From assembly GCA_010094045.1 (NCBI GenBank), contig ML986588.1, positions 496,001-560,000 of the forward strand: a stretch of DNA of 64,000 nt. The letters run 5' to 3'. Origin of the DNA: Lojkania enalia. Its lineage: Eukaryota; Ascomycota; Dothideomycetes; Pleosporales. The notes under the pieces were generated by a model. The model was given only the letters and a program-made list of their open reading frames with translations. It had not been told where the DNA came from and did not search any database. Of the stretch, positions 24,188-34,409 are shown in pieces (position 1 is the first letter of the stretch; each line of letters opens with the position of its first letter). The translations under genes were made by a program, and so were the position numbers.

Positions 24188-24429
24188 ATGCGCCTTCTTG
24201 TCACCGCCCTCTTCACCTTGCTACCGAGCCTCATTATCGCTGCACCGGCACCGTTGTTGGAAGAGCGCGCTGGCTTTGGTGTCTGCCTATCGGTTTGTGG
24301 CTTCGAGCCTCTCAAATGTGGAGAGGGCGCAGTAAGCTCGTTTCTAGATGAAGTTACTAGCCTATGATGCTGACAGTCCGGAAGTTCGCTGTTCAAGACG
24401 GAGTTTGCTGGACGTGCTGCACAAAATAA
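24188..24429 (+). CDS. Small secreted cysteine-rich peptide (two exons, 62 residues)
   Basis: Exon 1 is 24188-24331 and exon 2 is 24385-24429, separated by a 53-base intron with GTAAGC donor and CTGAC branch. The nearer AG only two bases past the branch is skipped for the one at 24383-24384, because only that acceptor restores the frame. Exon 1 encodes a signal peptide ending near AAPAP, an acidic LLEERAG stretch that may be a propeptide, and VCLSVCGFEPLKCGEGA. Exon 2 adds FAVQDGVCWTCCTK and a stop. Six cysteines give the spacing C-x3-C-x6-C-x11-C-x2-CC, expected to form three disulfides. Such peptides are widespread in ascomycetes; some act as effectors or antimicrobials, but the role here is unknown. 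A TATA box lies about 115 bases upstream. Confidence 0.72.
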
Positions 24430-25859
24430 AGATGTTCGAGACAAGGCCAACAAGCAGTACCACATCTCAAAATGTAAATGGAGCAAGCACGACATGAAGA
24501 TAGATATGACGCTCTAACTATCTTGCTCAAGCATTAAGGGGAGTTTGCGAGACTTTGTCGATTATGCAATTCAAAACATTACAATCAAAAATCCCCTCTT
24601 TTTTCCAACATACATGCTACGGATTCGTCTCGCAGCGAACGTCTGTCTTCTCCGTCATCCCTCGTCTTCAACTCTCATTCATTATCGCGTCTAGCATTCA
24701 TTCATTCTAGAAGAAGTAAACTGCATAAGCCGATGGAGCTATATTTACGCTACGAGCGCCACCAATGCTCCCACGTGCATTGATCCTAGTTCTGTGAATG
24801 TAGGTCAAGGTACATACCGCATATTAAACTAGTAAGCGGGGCTACCGGATGCAAGACACGGGTCTCCCACGGCAGCCACGTCCACGAAAACTTGAATGTG
24901 AAGTTGACGGCCGCCTCTTCGGTCGAGGTTTCGGCCTAAGGGGTTCCGTGGCCTAGACTGGCATAATAAGCGAGACCAGCAGTAGGCTACTTATTGAAGG
25001 CGAATATAGCTCACTATTCGTCAAGGTAGGCAGATGTTCTGTGGAGCTTAATTGCAGATAGATTAGTCTGGATGTTGGGACCCTTGACTATTCTTCGCAA
25101 AAGCTTGAACGCAAAACAGTGTAATGGAGTCTCCTATCAAAGTCTCCTCCGTTTCCAATACGTTTATTGTTCGGCCCAATAATTTTGCGTGAAATGTCCA
25201 CGTACCCCCAACCATATTTCCGGATTCTTTAGCCGTAGTTGGTTTTCTCAACTTGGGGATGGAGTGCTGATGAGAAAAGGGTTGAGCAAGGAGGCTTGTG
25301 TATGCATATCGGACGTGTGGGGGCTGTCTTACCTGCAGGTACCCACCCAATGACCTGGAAATAGAAGCGGGCGGGCCAGAGCGCAGCCACGAGCCGGAAG
25401 TGGGTCTGCGATGCTTTTCTGATTGTGAAGCATAATTGATAAAGATTGCGGTAACCACCGAATAGTTCCCGTGGTTGTGCATAGTGAATGGTACACGGTA
25501 TTGACAAGGGTAGTATATCGGAGGACTAGCTCGCTAACCAATTAGCTATTCTATCCGATAAGTTCCGCAGCGCCACTATTCGAAAATGGCACGCTACTCA
25601 TGAGGACCACGCGTCGCGCTGCAGGATGAGTCTCCTTCTGTGGTATCCTAGACCATGCTCTGTCCAATAGTACATTTCCGTAACGTCTCGCACAATGTAC
25701 ATGCGTGAGAATCGCTCAGATTTCTTTATCATGCGGACTACGGCCATGGAAGCCTTAAATTCTACTATTTTCTATTATATAAGCAGATTATCCAGGCTCA
25801 AATACATATCCGCCTTACTGTCACTTCGTTGGTCAAGATTTTGTTATTAAGCCTACATT

Positions 25860-25924
25860 NNNNNNNNNNNNNNNNNNNNNNNNNNNNNNNNNNNNNNNNN
25901 NNNNNNNNNNNNNNNNNNNNNNNN
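25860..25924. other. Assembly gap (65 N) followed by A27 tract
   Basis: N from 25860 to 25924, then 27 A to 25951. The homopolymer probably caused the gap. The true length of missing sequence is unknown. Confidence 0.99.
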
Positions 25925-26229
25925 AAAAAAAAAAAAAAAAAAAAAAAAAAACCTCGGAACGGGCTGCGCTAGTGTCACGTGCATTTCTCGTCCGCTTCTA
26001 TCTAGTAGCTTTTAAGACAATTTTACGCACTTCGACTTATTGTGCCTCAATAGATATTAGAGCTATTAGCTTGATGTGAAATATCAGGACATATAGCAAA
26101 TAAACTGGGATCGAAGCATAGGGTGCAGGACAGTTGAGCTACAAAGAAAGCCCTAGTGGATTCAATCCCTGCAAATAACGTGAAATAACTAGATGACATT
26201 GCAGTACAGCGTCCCTAACTAGTCAATTA

Positions 26230-26266
26230 GTTATTCAAGTCACGAACTAGCTAGTCATTGAATAAC
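26230..26266. repeat. Short perfect inverted repeat
   Basis: GTTATTCAA and TTGAATAAC separated by 19 bases that are themselves rich in CTAG. Function unknown; could be a protein-binding site or chance in AT-rich DNA. Confidence 0.5.
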
Positions 26267-26759
26267 AGATCAAAACGTAGTGTACCAATCAGATCGAGAT
26301 GCCTTACAGAGCAAAGCAGCATATCCAATGTCCAATAAGTGCTTTGCAAAGACTATATCATGGGTTATTCCACAAACCGCCCTTATTCAATATTCCCCCA
26401 ATATCCTTTCACTCCCTCCTGCCCGCACCAACTCTCATCCCCATCTTGGGTGCTGTATTTACGATCCACAATAAGTATTTTCCATTCGTACACTCTTCTA
26501 GTTTAGAGTTGTAGAGCTCACAATTGTCGAAAAATAGCAAGGAGAAGTGATCAATCCCGGGTGTGCACATGATCACGGCGGTGAAAAGATAGCGCTTTTG
26601 ATGAGACGATCTAGAAACAATGCTTTCCCCAAAAAGATAACATTTATTTATACTCGAGAAGTGATCTTGTACAAAGCTCCTCTCCAAAACTATTTACGGT
26701 AGAAGTCCCTAATCTCACCCACGTCCTTCCCATACAAAACCCTAAATACAAGACGCTAC

Positions 26760-27589
26760 CTAGTTCGCGCCGGTCCAGACCGTCGGTCCAGGGTAAGTAT
26801 AGCTCGTAGGGTTCGTGTATAGATTGAAGATAATACCAGGCTCATTCCTCTTATACAATGCCGTGCCAGCCACACCAGCGGGAGGCGCCACACTACCACT
26901 ACCACCAATCTTGAAATTGATGCATTGTGGGTAGTTCTGGGCGCCGTTGTCGTTTTGTCCACCATGCAGCGCAATGATTTCGTGGCGGATGACGTAGTTG
27001 CCTGCTTTGAGGTTCCGTGGAATGGTCATAGTGGAGGTAAAGTTGTTCCGGATCAATTCATCCGTGACCCATGTTCCGGTGCCGCCGGGTGTTATTAAGG
27101 CGCCTTGGGAGATCTTGGTCCATCTTAAGTTTGCGGAGGATTGGGTGGTGCAGTCTCCTGTAAGGAAGAGTGTCAATACTAAACAGAAATTGGGAGGGGG
27201 GCGTAGAGAACTGGACGGAAAGATAGACACGTACCATTGCAGGGAGCAATATAGTTGATAATAGGCCCTTTGTGGCTGTCTGGCCAAGTGTTCCAGTAGA
27301 AGGTGACGGTGTCGCCAGCGTCCGCGTTGACGTAGAGCTTTCCTGGCGTCGCGCTCTTGTGGCAGGCGATGTTGGCCGTGCCAAAGGAGTCTGGAGACAC
27401 GAAACCATTGTCTTGATTTAATGCATCCCAACCTGCGGTTATAGGACGTTGTCCAGCTGAGTAGTAATACCACACTGGATCGGCACCGGGCGTCCAGTCG
27501 CCGTCGACAGTAATGCCGCGGACGTGGCCATGCGCTAAAGCAAAAGGAAGGACGGACCCAAGGGCAAGGAGGGAGATGGAATAATGCAT
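26760..27589 (-). CDS. AA9 lytic polysaccharide monooxygenase (two exons)
   Basis: Secreted copper enzyme (formerly GH61) that cleaves cellulose or related beta-glucans by oxidation. Exon 1 is 27589-27235 and exon 2 is 27157-26760; the 77-base intron falls inside the conserved APCNGDC block, and the join gives 250 residues. The signal peptide ends ..PFALA so that His20 becomes the mature N-terminal His of the copper brace. The second brace His lies in the SHKGP segment. The conserved AGNYVIRHEIIALH and AQNYPQC segments supply the secondary-sphere His and Gln and the axial Tyr. No cellulose-binding module follows; the tail is short. It is not next to other plant-cell-wall genes apart from an OYE. 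Cellulose as substrate follows from family knowledge only. Confidence 0.94.
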
Positions 27590-28591
27590 CTTTAGATGTA
27601 TCTACAAGAATGGAAATTAGATAGTTTGCTGTGTGATGGAATACGATGAGTGCAAATATCACTACCGGCTGTGGTCGTACTTATATGGTGTTCATATCAC
27701 TGCCGCACAAAACCCAGAACCGACAAGAATACGCATAAGATTTTCATAGACTATCATAATCATTTCTACTTACTAACCGTTTCAGACACGGAGCGATGCG
27801 AGTATACACCCCAAGTACCACCAGATACAATATACCATAATTGCTATCGCTTGCCCAGTCTCGGCTTTCCCCACGAAAACAGAAGTCAAGTACCGGGCCA
27901 AGAAGAATAGCAAGATCTTCAAAGATTAAAATTTGCCCGATGGCTGAGCCAAGGTCACGCACGTGACCCTTGAGCTGGGGAAACGGACCGGTAACACAGA
28001 GCCCAGACTTTTGTTGTTGAGTCTCGAAATGCAAATTCAGACTAAGAATCGAATGTGGAGTAGCATCGCCGACCTTGTGCCCCAACCGTGTTCCAAACCA
28101 GGTTTCGCTGCGCCGTTTTTAATCTGTAGATATTAGCTTGCTTAGTAGCCGAGCACGCTTGCATGGCGTCTTCCCCGGATTACCGAAATTATCTCCAGAT
28201 TCCTTGTACCCGCATCTCCAACAACAGAACTCTCAATAAACTAGCTGGGGTAGTCGGTGGGAAGTCTATGATGTAAACATTAGGAAGCGTGTTACGATGG
28301 TACCCAGACTACATTGGGAATTAGACTATGTCGTTGAAACCTAGGAATGCAATGGACTAAGGGACGAAAATCAGAATGGATACAAAGTGCATTGCATAGA
28401 TGTGATTTTGGGGTTGAAATGATCTATATATGGCTATAAGATAAATATTAGAACTTTGCGAATGGCAATAAAATGCTCATTGATCTATATCTTGAATGCA
28501 ATAACGCCCTGCAATGCAACGCTATGCTCCAGTTCTAAACTTCCATAGCGATATCACTTGTGTCAATTCATTAGGAGCGAACCCCCCAATT
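27590..28591. other. LPMO promoter and OYE 3' flank
   Basis: About 1 kb with no supported gene. The left 200 bases are upstream of the LPMO start; the rest is AT-rich. Confidence 0.5.
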
Positions 28592-29698
28592 CTAAGCGAC
28601 CTTAGCTTGCTCAGCTTGAAACTCCGTGCTAAAGGGATAGTCGATATATCCTTTCTCGCTCTTGGGCAGATAGAAACTGCCTCGATCATAGTTGGTAAGC
28701 TCAATGCCCTTCTTCACTCGGTACACTAGATCAGGCGTAGAGATGAAATAACGACCGAAGACAACAATAACGTCTCGTTCAGGATGCTCTTCGTCAACGA
28801 GACGCTTAGCTGAATCTGGGGTGAAGCCACCGGCAACGAGTATTGGGCCTCTGAATAATGGGTATGCGAAGTTTAAGCTATCCGAGGACTCCACGTCAGC
28901 GTTTCCGGAAACCCGCGACTCGACAAAGTGCAGGTACGCGAGGTTCAACTCGTTGAGCTTCTTGATAAGATCGCTGAATTGTGAGATGGGGTCTTTCATC
29001 CTCATGCCCTGAAAGGTCGACCATGGGCTAAGCCTGATACCTGTTCGCTCGGCGCCGACGGCATCAACGACAGCCTTTGCTACTTCGACGGCAAAGCGGG
29101 AGCGGTTCTCGACACTGCCGCCGTACTCATCGGTACGCTTATTGACAGTATCTTGCGTAAACTGGTCGATGAGGTACCCATTCGCACCATGGATCTCTAC
29201 ACCATCAAAGCCCGCGGCAATAGCATTTTTAGCAGCCTGCGCATACGCATTCACAGTCTCCTTGATCTGTTCAATAGTCATAGGCTCTGGCGTTGCGTAT
29301 CCATCGGCGAATTTCTCCGGACTCGAGCTTCGAATTGTAATGCCTTCCTTGGCTGCCTGCTTCGGGTCTGCTACGCGGCCTAGAGCCCAGAGCTGTAAGA
29401 AGATGAAGCTACCCTTCTCATGCACCTTCTTCGTGACACCCTTCCATGCATGAGTTTGATCATCAGTGTAAATGCCAGGAACATTGGCGTAGCCGCCATA
29501 TTGCTGATCGATAAAGGTGGCTTCAGTGATGAGCAGGGTACCCGGGACGGAGGCGCGCTGTGCGTAGTACTCTGGAACGAATGGTAGTTGAACGTGGTTA
29601 TCGTCTGCGCGGAATCGGGTTAAAGGGGCCATGGCAATGCGATTCTTGAGGGTGATGTTGCCCAGCTTGACGGGCTTGAATAACCGCGAGTCCGTCAT
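28592..29698 (-). CDS. Old Yellow Enzyme-type NAD(P)H:flavin oxidoreductase
   Basis: FMN-dependent ene-reductase of the OYE family, reducing activated C=C bonds. Intronless, 368 residues from the ATG at 29698; the frame is open further upstream, but family members begin at MxxSRLFKPVKLGN, as here. Visible features: KNRIAMAPLTRFR at the start of the TIM barrel, LQLWALGRV, the substrate-binding HGANGYLIDQF, the TDEYGGSVENRSRF signature, and FMN phosphate-binding ILVAGGF and VFGRYF near the end. Fungal members include 12-oxophytodienoate-reductase-like and ergot-alkaloid enzymes; no biosynthetic partner sits beside this copy, so a general detoxifying role is the default reading. Cytosolic, no signal peptide. 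Confidence 0.93.
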   Translation of the reverse strand: MTDSRLFKPVKLGNITLKNRIAMAPLTRFRADDNHVQLPFVPEYYAQRASVPGTLLITEATFIDQQYGGYANVPGIYTDDQTHAWKGVTKKVHEKGSFIFLQLWALGRVADPKQAAKEGITIRSSSPEKFADGYATPEPMTIEQIKETVNAYAQAAKNAIAAGFDGVEIHGANGYLIDQFTQDTVNKRTDEYGGSVENRSRFAVEVAKAVVDAVGAERTGIRLSPWSTFQGMRMKDPISQFSDLIKKLNELNLAYLHFVESRVSGNADVESSDSLNFAYPLFRGPILVAGGFTPDSAKRLVDEEHPERDVIVVFGRYFISTPDLVYRVKKGIELTNYDRGSFYLPKSEKGYIDYPFSTEFQAEQAKVA

Positions 29699-32566
29699 GT
29701 TTGATGCAGAGGGGTTGTATGTACAGTGCGTATGTTTCAGAAGCTGTGGTTTGCATAGGATTTCAGCCCAAAAAAAGAATAATGCGAGAGCTTGATGGAT
29801 CGACGCAGCGAAAGATGGTGGAAACAGACTACTATGTATACTCAGTTGGAGCGGAGACAACGCAAGCGATTAGAAATCAATAGGTCAAAAGGGTTTGCGC
29901 CATGGTCCCTGATTCTGCGTTGTGAGGCTGAAGCTACTCGAAGATAGTGACGTAAGGACGCCATTTGTCAGCTCTTCAACACCATTTTGATGACGGTTTG
30001 AATAATGTTGCTGAAGTACCAACCAAGCCCATGTTATGGATCAGCGAGAATCGGCCAATCAATCCGAGAATCGCCCTGGCTAGGCCGTCTGCCGAATACG
30101 AATCCTGCAAGCGGCCTCGGCTTTCAATCTGTCCCTTGAGAAACCCGTGCCTCAGCCATTGGAGGCGCTCTTCTTCGACCCTGGCCTACTGCATTCGATC
30201 ACTTTCCACGTCCTCGGTCTATTTGCTGCACCGTAGGCTCGAAGTGCATTTTCCATCTCCGCCAGACTGCTCACGATGCTGTTGCAGCCGACAGTGGCGT
30301 TGGCTGCTTGGTGGTAGTGTCACCCGCGAAGCGCTGTCGGAAAATGTCATCAAACTGCTCTTGGACGACCCCTTCCCCTGAATCGCTTTCTGCAGCTCCA
30401 TGAGTCTTTTTCGGCCGTAGGGCGACTCCTAGCACATCTAGCAGCCTTCTGAGGCATTCGAGAAGCCGGGTTCCTCGGACAGAGCGCTCGCGTTGCATTC
30501 GCACCAAAGGCGACACCATCGCTCAGCTCAGAGAAGGCATAGGCCGACCGAGGTGACCGCCCCCCACAGTTGCGCCTGGGAGTGTAGGGTGGCTACAAAA
30601 CTCGAGTTGCCCAGTTTCGGCAAAATGATTCTGTCGCTCGATGCGAAAAAGCGTGGTATATTCGCCTGGTTTCGAACCAGCTAATTCTAGTGAACAGATA
30701 GGTTTGCCGGTATCTATTGCGTTCGGATTCTTAGGTGTATTGATGCCATTAACTTGTGTTGAATCCCAGTGTTCACCCGTGCCATCAAAAGCGCGTCAGC
30801 GGCATCGATGGTTCAGATCATTCCCGGCTTTGTCGCGCTGTGCCGCCCAGGTGCTTTGGTACGACATTCGCGTCCTCTTGTGCGACATGTCTTTTTTCGC
30901 CGCGAGGACCCTGCGAAGCTTAAAGGAACCTACATCTCATCTTTACAGCATCTATTATCGAGCCTATGGCTACATACCTGTTGTTACATATGCCTTTTTC
31001 TTTGGCTTCTTTCGTTCTCAGACTTCTCGTCGAGCCGAGGCCTGTTGGTCGTTCCCTCCCTCGTATTACGTTTAATAGATCAGGACATTGCTCGTGTAGC
31101 CTCGGGTTCACCGGATACGAAAAATTGTTCTGGAGTAAACGATGCGCAAATGAAAGAAGCAGACCGAGGAATCGAATGAGGAATTTATCAACTTATGAGA
31201 TTCTGCGTATCGGCATCTGCAGCCAATCTCGAGTGCGAATGACCCTGTTGTGGATAATGAGCCGCGCACCCACTGCGGGCAAATGATGGTCGAGAATATG
31301 CAGTTCTATCTACGCTGCGTACAGACAGATTAGCAAGAGATGAGTGCTGCTAGCTACAGTCTCATATATCAATATTACCTAGCCCCTCCTTTCGACATCG
31401 ATTAATTACGTGCAACTTACTCCAACGCGGGCACGAACACATGGCCCGACGTTTATGTTGGGTGGCGGCTGAGTTCAGCACATCATCCCACCAGCAGGCT
31501 AATCATACCACGCAACTCCTGGAGAGTGCCAACAGAACAGAAGACCAGGGCATATCTTGGCTTCGGCATTAATACCCTTTTCCTCAAGCGTGCCCCTTGT
31601 GGCTGTACCAAAATAGCAATTACGCGAACATCGATTATCATCTCATGTTGAAGCTTGTCTGCAATGGGCGAGAAATAGCGGGGGTGCTTGGGGTCATGTA
31701 AAGTATCCCGAGCTTCAAAGCATCTGAAAGAGTAGGGAGGCGACAAACGCGTAGGTCTTGCGAAGGTGAGTCTGTGTGTGTCCATACAAATAGATGGAAT
31801 TGCTACTTGCGAATATGTATCATATTAATGAGACGCATAATTTTAAAGAGCGTCAAGCTCCTAGGTTCGTTTTCGACTTAAAACCGCTATTACTACTTAT
31901 AAGTCTGAAAAGTCGGCGCCACGTTAGCATCCGAGCGTAGGATCCCGCAATCAGCGATGTGGATTGGCTGATGACTTACGATTTTTTTTTTAAGCGAGGT
32001 CTATACGAACTGCAATGCCTCGATTGACCCCAAAATAGCCTTGAAATGCCAAGATCATACCTCAGCACTAATCGTTTCCGCCTAGATAATAATAGGCCGC
32101 CGTTCTTTTAGGGAATGTGGCGGTCTTGATCCAAGGATAGAGGCTACTCTCAAAGACGAAGCGAAATTTACAGGAAATCATTAAAGGTATAATGTTCCGT
32201 TTCTATACCGTGGAATGGCCATCTCGTGTTTATCCTTGTTGTCACTAGCCGCATGCGACATCTCAAGGATGTTCACAGCGGCATGCAACCGGAAGGGACT
32301 ACTACTGTCATCATATGGCCTGTTTCAAGACGGACGCGAACACTGCCTGACGCGGGTCCGTGATCCTGCCATGCATCCATGGCCACACTAGTCATAAGCA
32401 TCTATCTACATCTGGGGAGATTTACTGGGTATTGAAGAACCTAGTGGGCATGCCAAAGGATAAGCTGGCCTCAATGTGGATGGGATGTCTCCAGACCCTT
32501 TAAGTCCTACATGATTCTATACCCGCCACGCACCTCTCGTCATTCATTTCCTTCACTCTTTCTATC
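29699..32566. other. Gene-poor region with decayed coding traces
   Basis: 2.9 kb without an intact gene. Apart from the frameshifted traces at 29960-30520, a minus-strand frame at 31483-31785 (about 100 residues, with MIIDVRVIAILVQPQGARLRKR and RYALVFCSVGTLQEL) reads like coding sequence but has no recognisable family and no clear splice partners. The last 150 bases are the promoter of the GT34-like gene. Confidence 0.4.
29960..30520 (-). pseudogene. Possible frameshifted gene remnant
   Basis: On the minus strand three partly overlapping frames carry protein-like stretches in order: one with RLLECLRRLLDVLGVALRPKK (30519-30271), one with SSLAEMENALRAYGAANRPRTW (about 30310-30170) and one with EEERLQWLRHGFLKGQIESRG followed by a hydrophobic LIGRFSLIHNMGLVGTSATLF (about 30190-29970). 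No intron of normal size joins them, so frameshifts or chance are the options. Family not recognised. Confidence 0.28.
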
Positions 32567-33664
32567 ATGTATACAAAATCGTCATTCGCTAAAACGCCTC
32601 GAGCTGCATTCTTCTTCAAAGTCACTGTTATCCTCTTCGCCTTTATCCTTTTCTTCAGTCTCCTCTCCGGCGAACCTTTCTTAACCGATTATGTCATGCC
32701 ACGAACAAGACTCCATACTCTTCCTCACTTGCACAATCACGGTAAATCACAGTGTATACCTCAAATAAACGATACCCTTGTTCACCATTCCGCCTCTCTA
32801 CACTCTACATGCCGCAAAGTAGCCCCTTTCGCCGAAAGAAACACTCGCATGGCCACTGTGACCGCAAACTTCGGCACAAAATCTCATTATAAGCAAGCGC
32901 TGCAATCTCATATTCTCCACGCCCTAATACATGGTACGGATTTCCACGCGCTTTGTGATCCCCTTATCGATGATCTCTGGAACAAACCGTACTTTATTCT
33001 TTCCCTCCTTATGGAAGAAATGGCCAAACCTAAAAACGAAAGATTGGAATGGATATTCTGGGTCGATGGTGATAGTTTTATTGTGGATCAATGTCGCCCA
33101 TTATCATCTTTCCTACCGCCGGAGCCATCGTTGCCCTTCGCATCCCACCTACCTCAGGCGCAGGGCGAATCCGAACCTAGAAAACCGGAACACGAACCAA
33201 ACGTCATCGTTTCAAACGACCCTAGCGGGTTTAACGACGGTGTCTTTTTCCTCCGCGTCAACCAGTGGGCCGTGGATCTATTTACTGACATCCTCGCCTT
33301 CCGACACTTCAAGCCCGAAGTTGAACTCGTCTTCTCCGAACAATCAGCCATGGATCACGTCCTCCAGCATCCGAAATTTAAAGACCATGTACAACTCGTA
33401 CCTCAGCATTGGTTTAACGCTTACCCTCTCGATGGCCCGAAAGAATATGAATTAAGAAGCGATAAAGAGGCAAAAGAGATGGAAGAGTTTAAGCTCAGGA
33501 GAGGGGACTTTTTGGTACATTTTGCTGGCCATAATGATAAGGAGGGCGCGATGCCGGATTGGGCAGAATATCTGGCTGTCAACCCGACCCCGTGGGGGGA
33601 CGGAAGGGTGCAGAGGGATGTTAGTGGCGAGGTGGATAAGTGGTGGAAGAATATTGGATATTGA
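32567..33664 (+). CDS. Type II membrane glycosyltransferase, GT34 (Gma12/Mnn10)-like
   Basis: Golgi glycosyltransferase, 365 residues, single exon. A short basic cytosolic tail (MYTKSSFAKTPRAAFFFK) precedes one hydrophobic anchor at about 19-37, then a luminal stem and catalytic domain. Key motif: WIFWVDGDSFIVD with Asp167-Gly168-Asp169 as the DxD metal and nucleotide-sugar site. Other family-like blocks are ATVTANFGTKSHYKQAL at the start of the domain, SNDPSGFNDGVFFLRV in the middle, and VHFAGHNDKEG near the end, where His and Asn help bind substrate. GT34 enzymes transfer alpha-galactose or alpha-mannose to N- or O-glycans. The donor cannot be told from sequence. A second glycosyltransferase of another family lies downstream on the same strand. 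Confidence 0.87.
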   Translation: MYTKSSFAKTPRAAFFFKVTVILFAFILFFSLLSGEPFLTDYVMPRTRLHTLPHLHNHGKSQCIPQINDTLVHHSASLHSTCRKVAPFAERNTRMATVTANFGTKSHYKQALQSHILHALIHGTDFHALCDPLIDDLWNKPYFILSLLMEEMAKPKNERLEWIFWVDGDSFIVDQCRPLSSFLPPEPSLPFASHLPQAQGESEPRKPEHEPNVIVSNDPSGFNDGVFFLRVNQWAVDLFTDILAFRHFKPEVELVFSEQSAMDHVLQHPKFKDHVQLVPQHWFNAYPLDGPKEYELRSDKEAKEMEEFKLRRGDFLVHFAGHNDKEGAMPDWAEYLAVNPTPWGDGRVQRDVSGEVDKWWKNIGY

Positions 33665-34409
33665 GTGCATGACATTTGGCGTTTAGGGAGTCCTAGAATC
33701 CGTGGAAAACGGTTTTTGATAGGAAAGCATTCTGCACTGTAAGGCGTATTATGATTAGATACTCTGAGTACATTGTACTTATATTCGATTCAAGTTATAT
33801 AAAAATAAGGGATTAGCCGCGATCATTATTGATTACCCTGACTCTTCGCATAGTCGACATGCTATTTTTTGCCCAGTAGCCACAGCATTGACCATTAATA
33901 AATTCCTAGGGTCGACACATGTGCCTATGTGTTTATGAAGACTGCGATGCGATTGGGGGTGCCAACGTGGAGTCGCTTAGTCACCCGTAATCAATAATAT
34001 CACGTGATTGAGTGACATTACCTATCTTGGTAGACAGGGAACAATATGATTGTACCGAGGTGTATGTCTGACCTCTAGGGCTGACTACAAGCCAAATGTA
34101 TACAATTAGAGCCGAGATAGGTTATGTGGGCCTAGAACATAGACACTATGATAGAGAGAGTGAATAGTTCTGGCAAACACATTCACCCAATTAGATCTTT
34201 CACTGGTATTCTTGTAAAGTTATCACACCGCTAACCTACTTATATAAAACTCGCACTCCGTCACGTGAATACGGGGCGTGTAACTAGTAAATAAAATTGT
34301 TTGCTATCACACAAAACTTAGAGCCCCCGAAAAGGCTACTCGGTGACACTTGAGTAGCGCTTTGCTCCTCACTCCTGCATCTCTGTTTCTCAACCTGAAG
34401 CTGACAATC
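33665..34409. other. Spacer between the two glycosyltransferase genes
   Basis: 745 bases, AT-rich, no gene. Contains the promoter of the GT90-like gene. Confidence 0.5.

Larger units (their letters stand above)
24430..26759. other. Gene-poor region containing the assembly gap
   Basis: 2.3 kb with no supported gene. It holds the N gap, an A27 tract and a perfect 9-base inverted repeat (GTTATTCAA 26230-26238 with TTGAATAAC 26258-26266). tRNA-like fragments here were rejected. Confidence 0.45.

Noticed and set aside
25508..25560. tRNA-like D-arm on the minus strand
   Set aside because: A perfect four-pair D-stem with a TTGG loop is present, but the anticodon stem does not pair and there is no T-arm; not a tRNA gene.
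26090..26175. tRNA-like fragment with GATTCAATCC
   Set aside because: The putative T-stem does not pair and no acceptor stem can be formed on either strand.
30640..30690. T-arm-like CTGG-TTCGAAA-CCAG on the minus strand
   Set aside because: The arm folds, but upstream sequence lacks D and anticodon arms and the acceptor does not pair.
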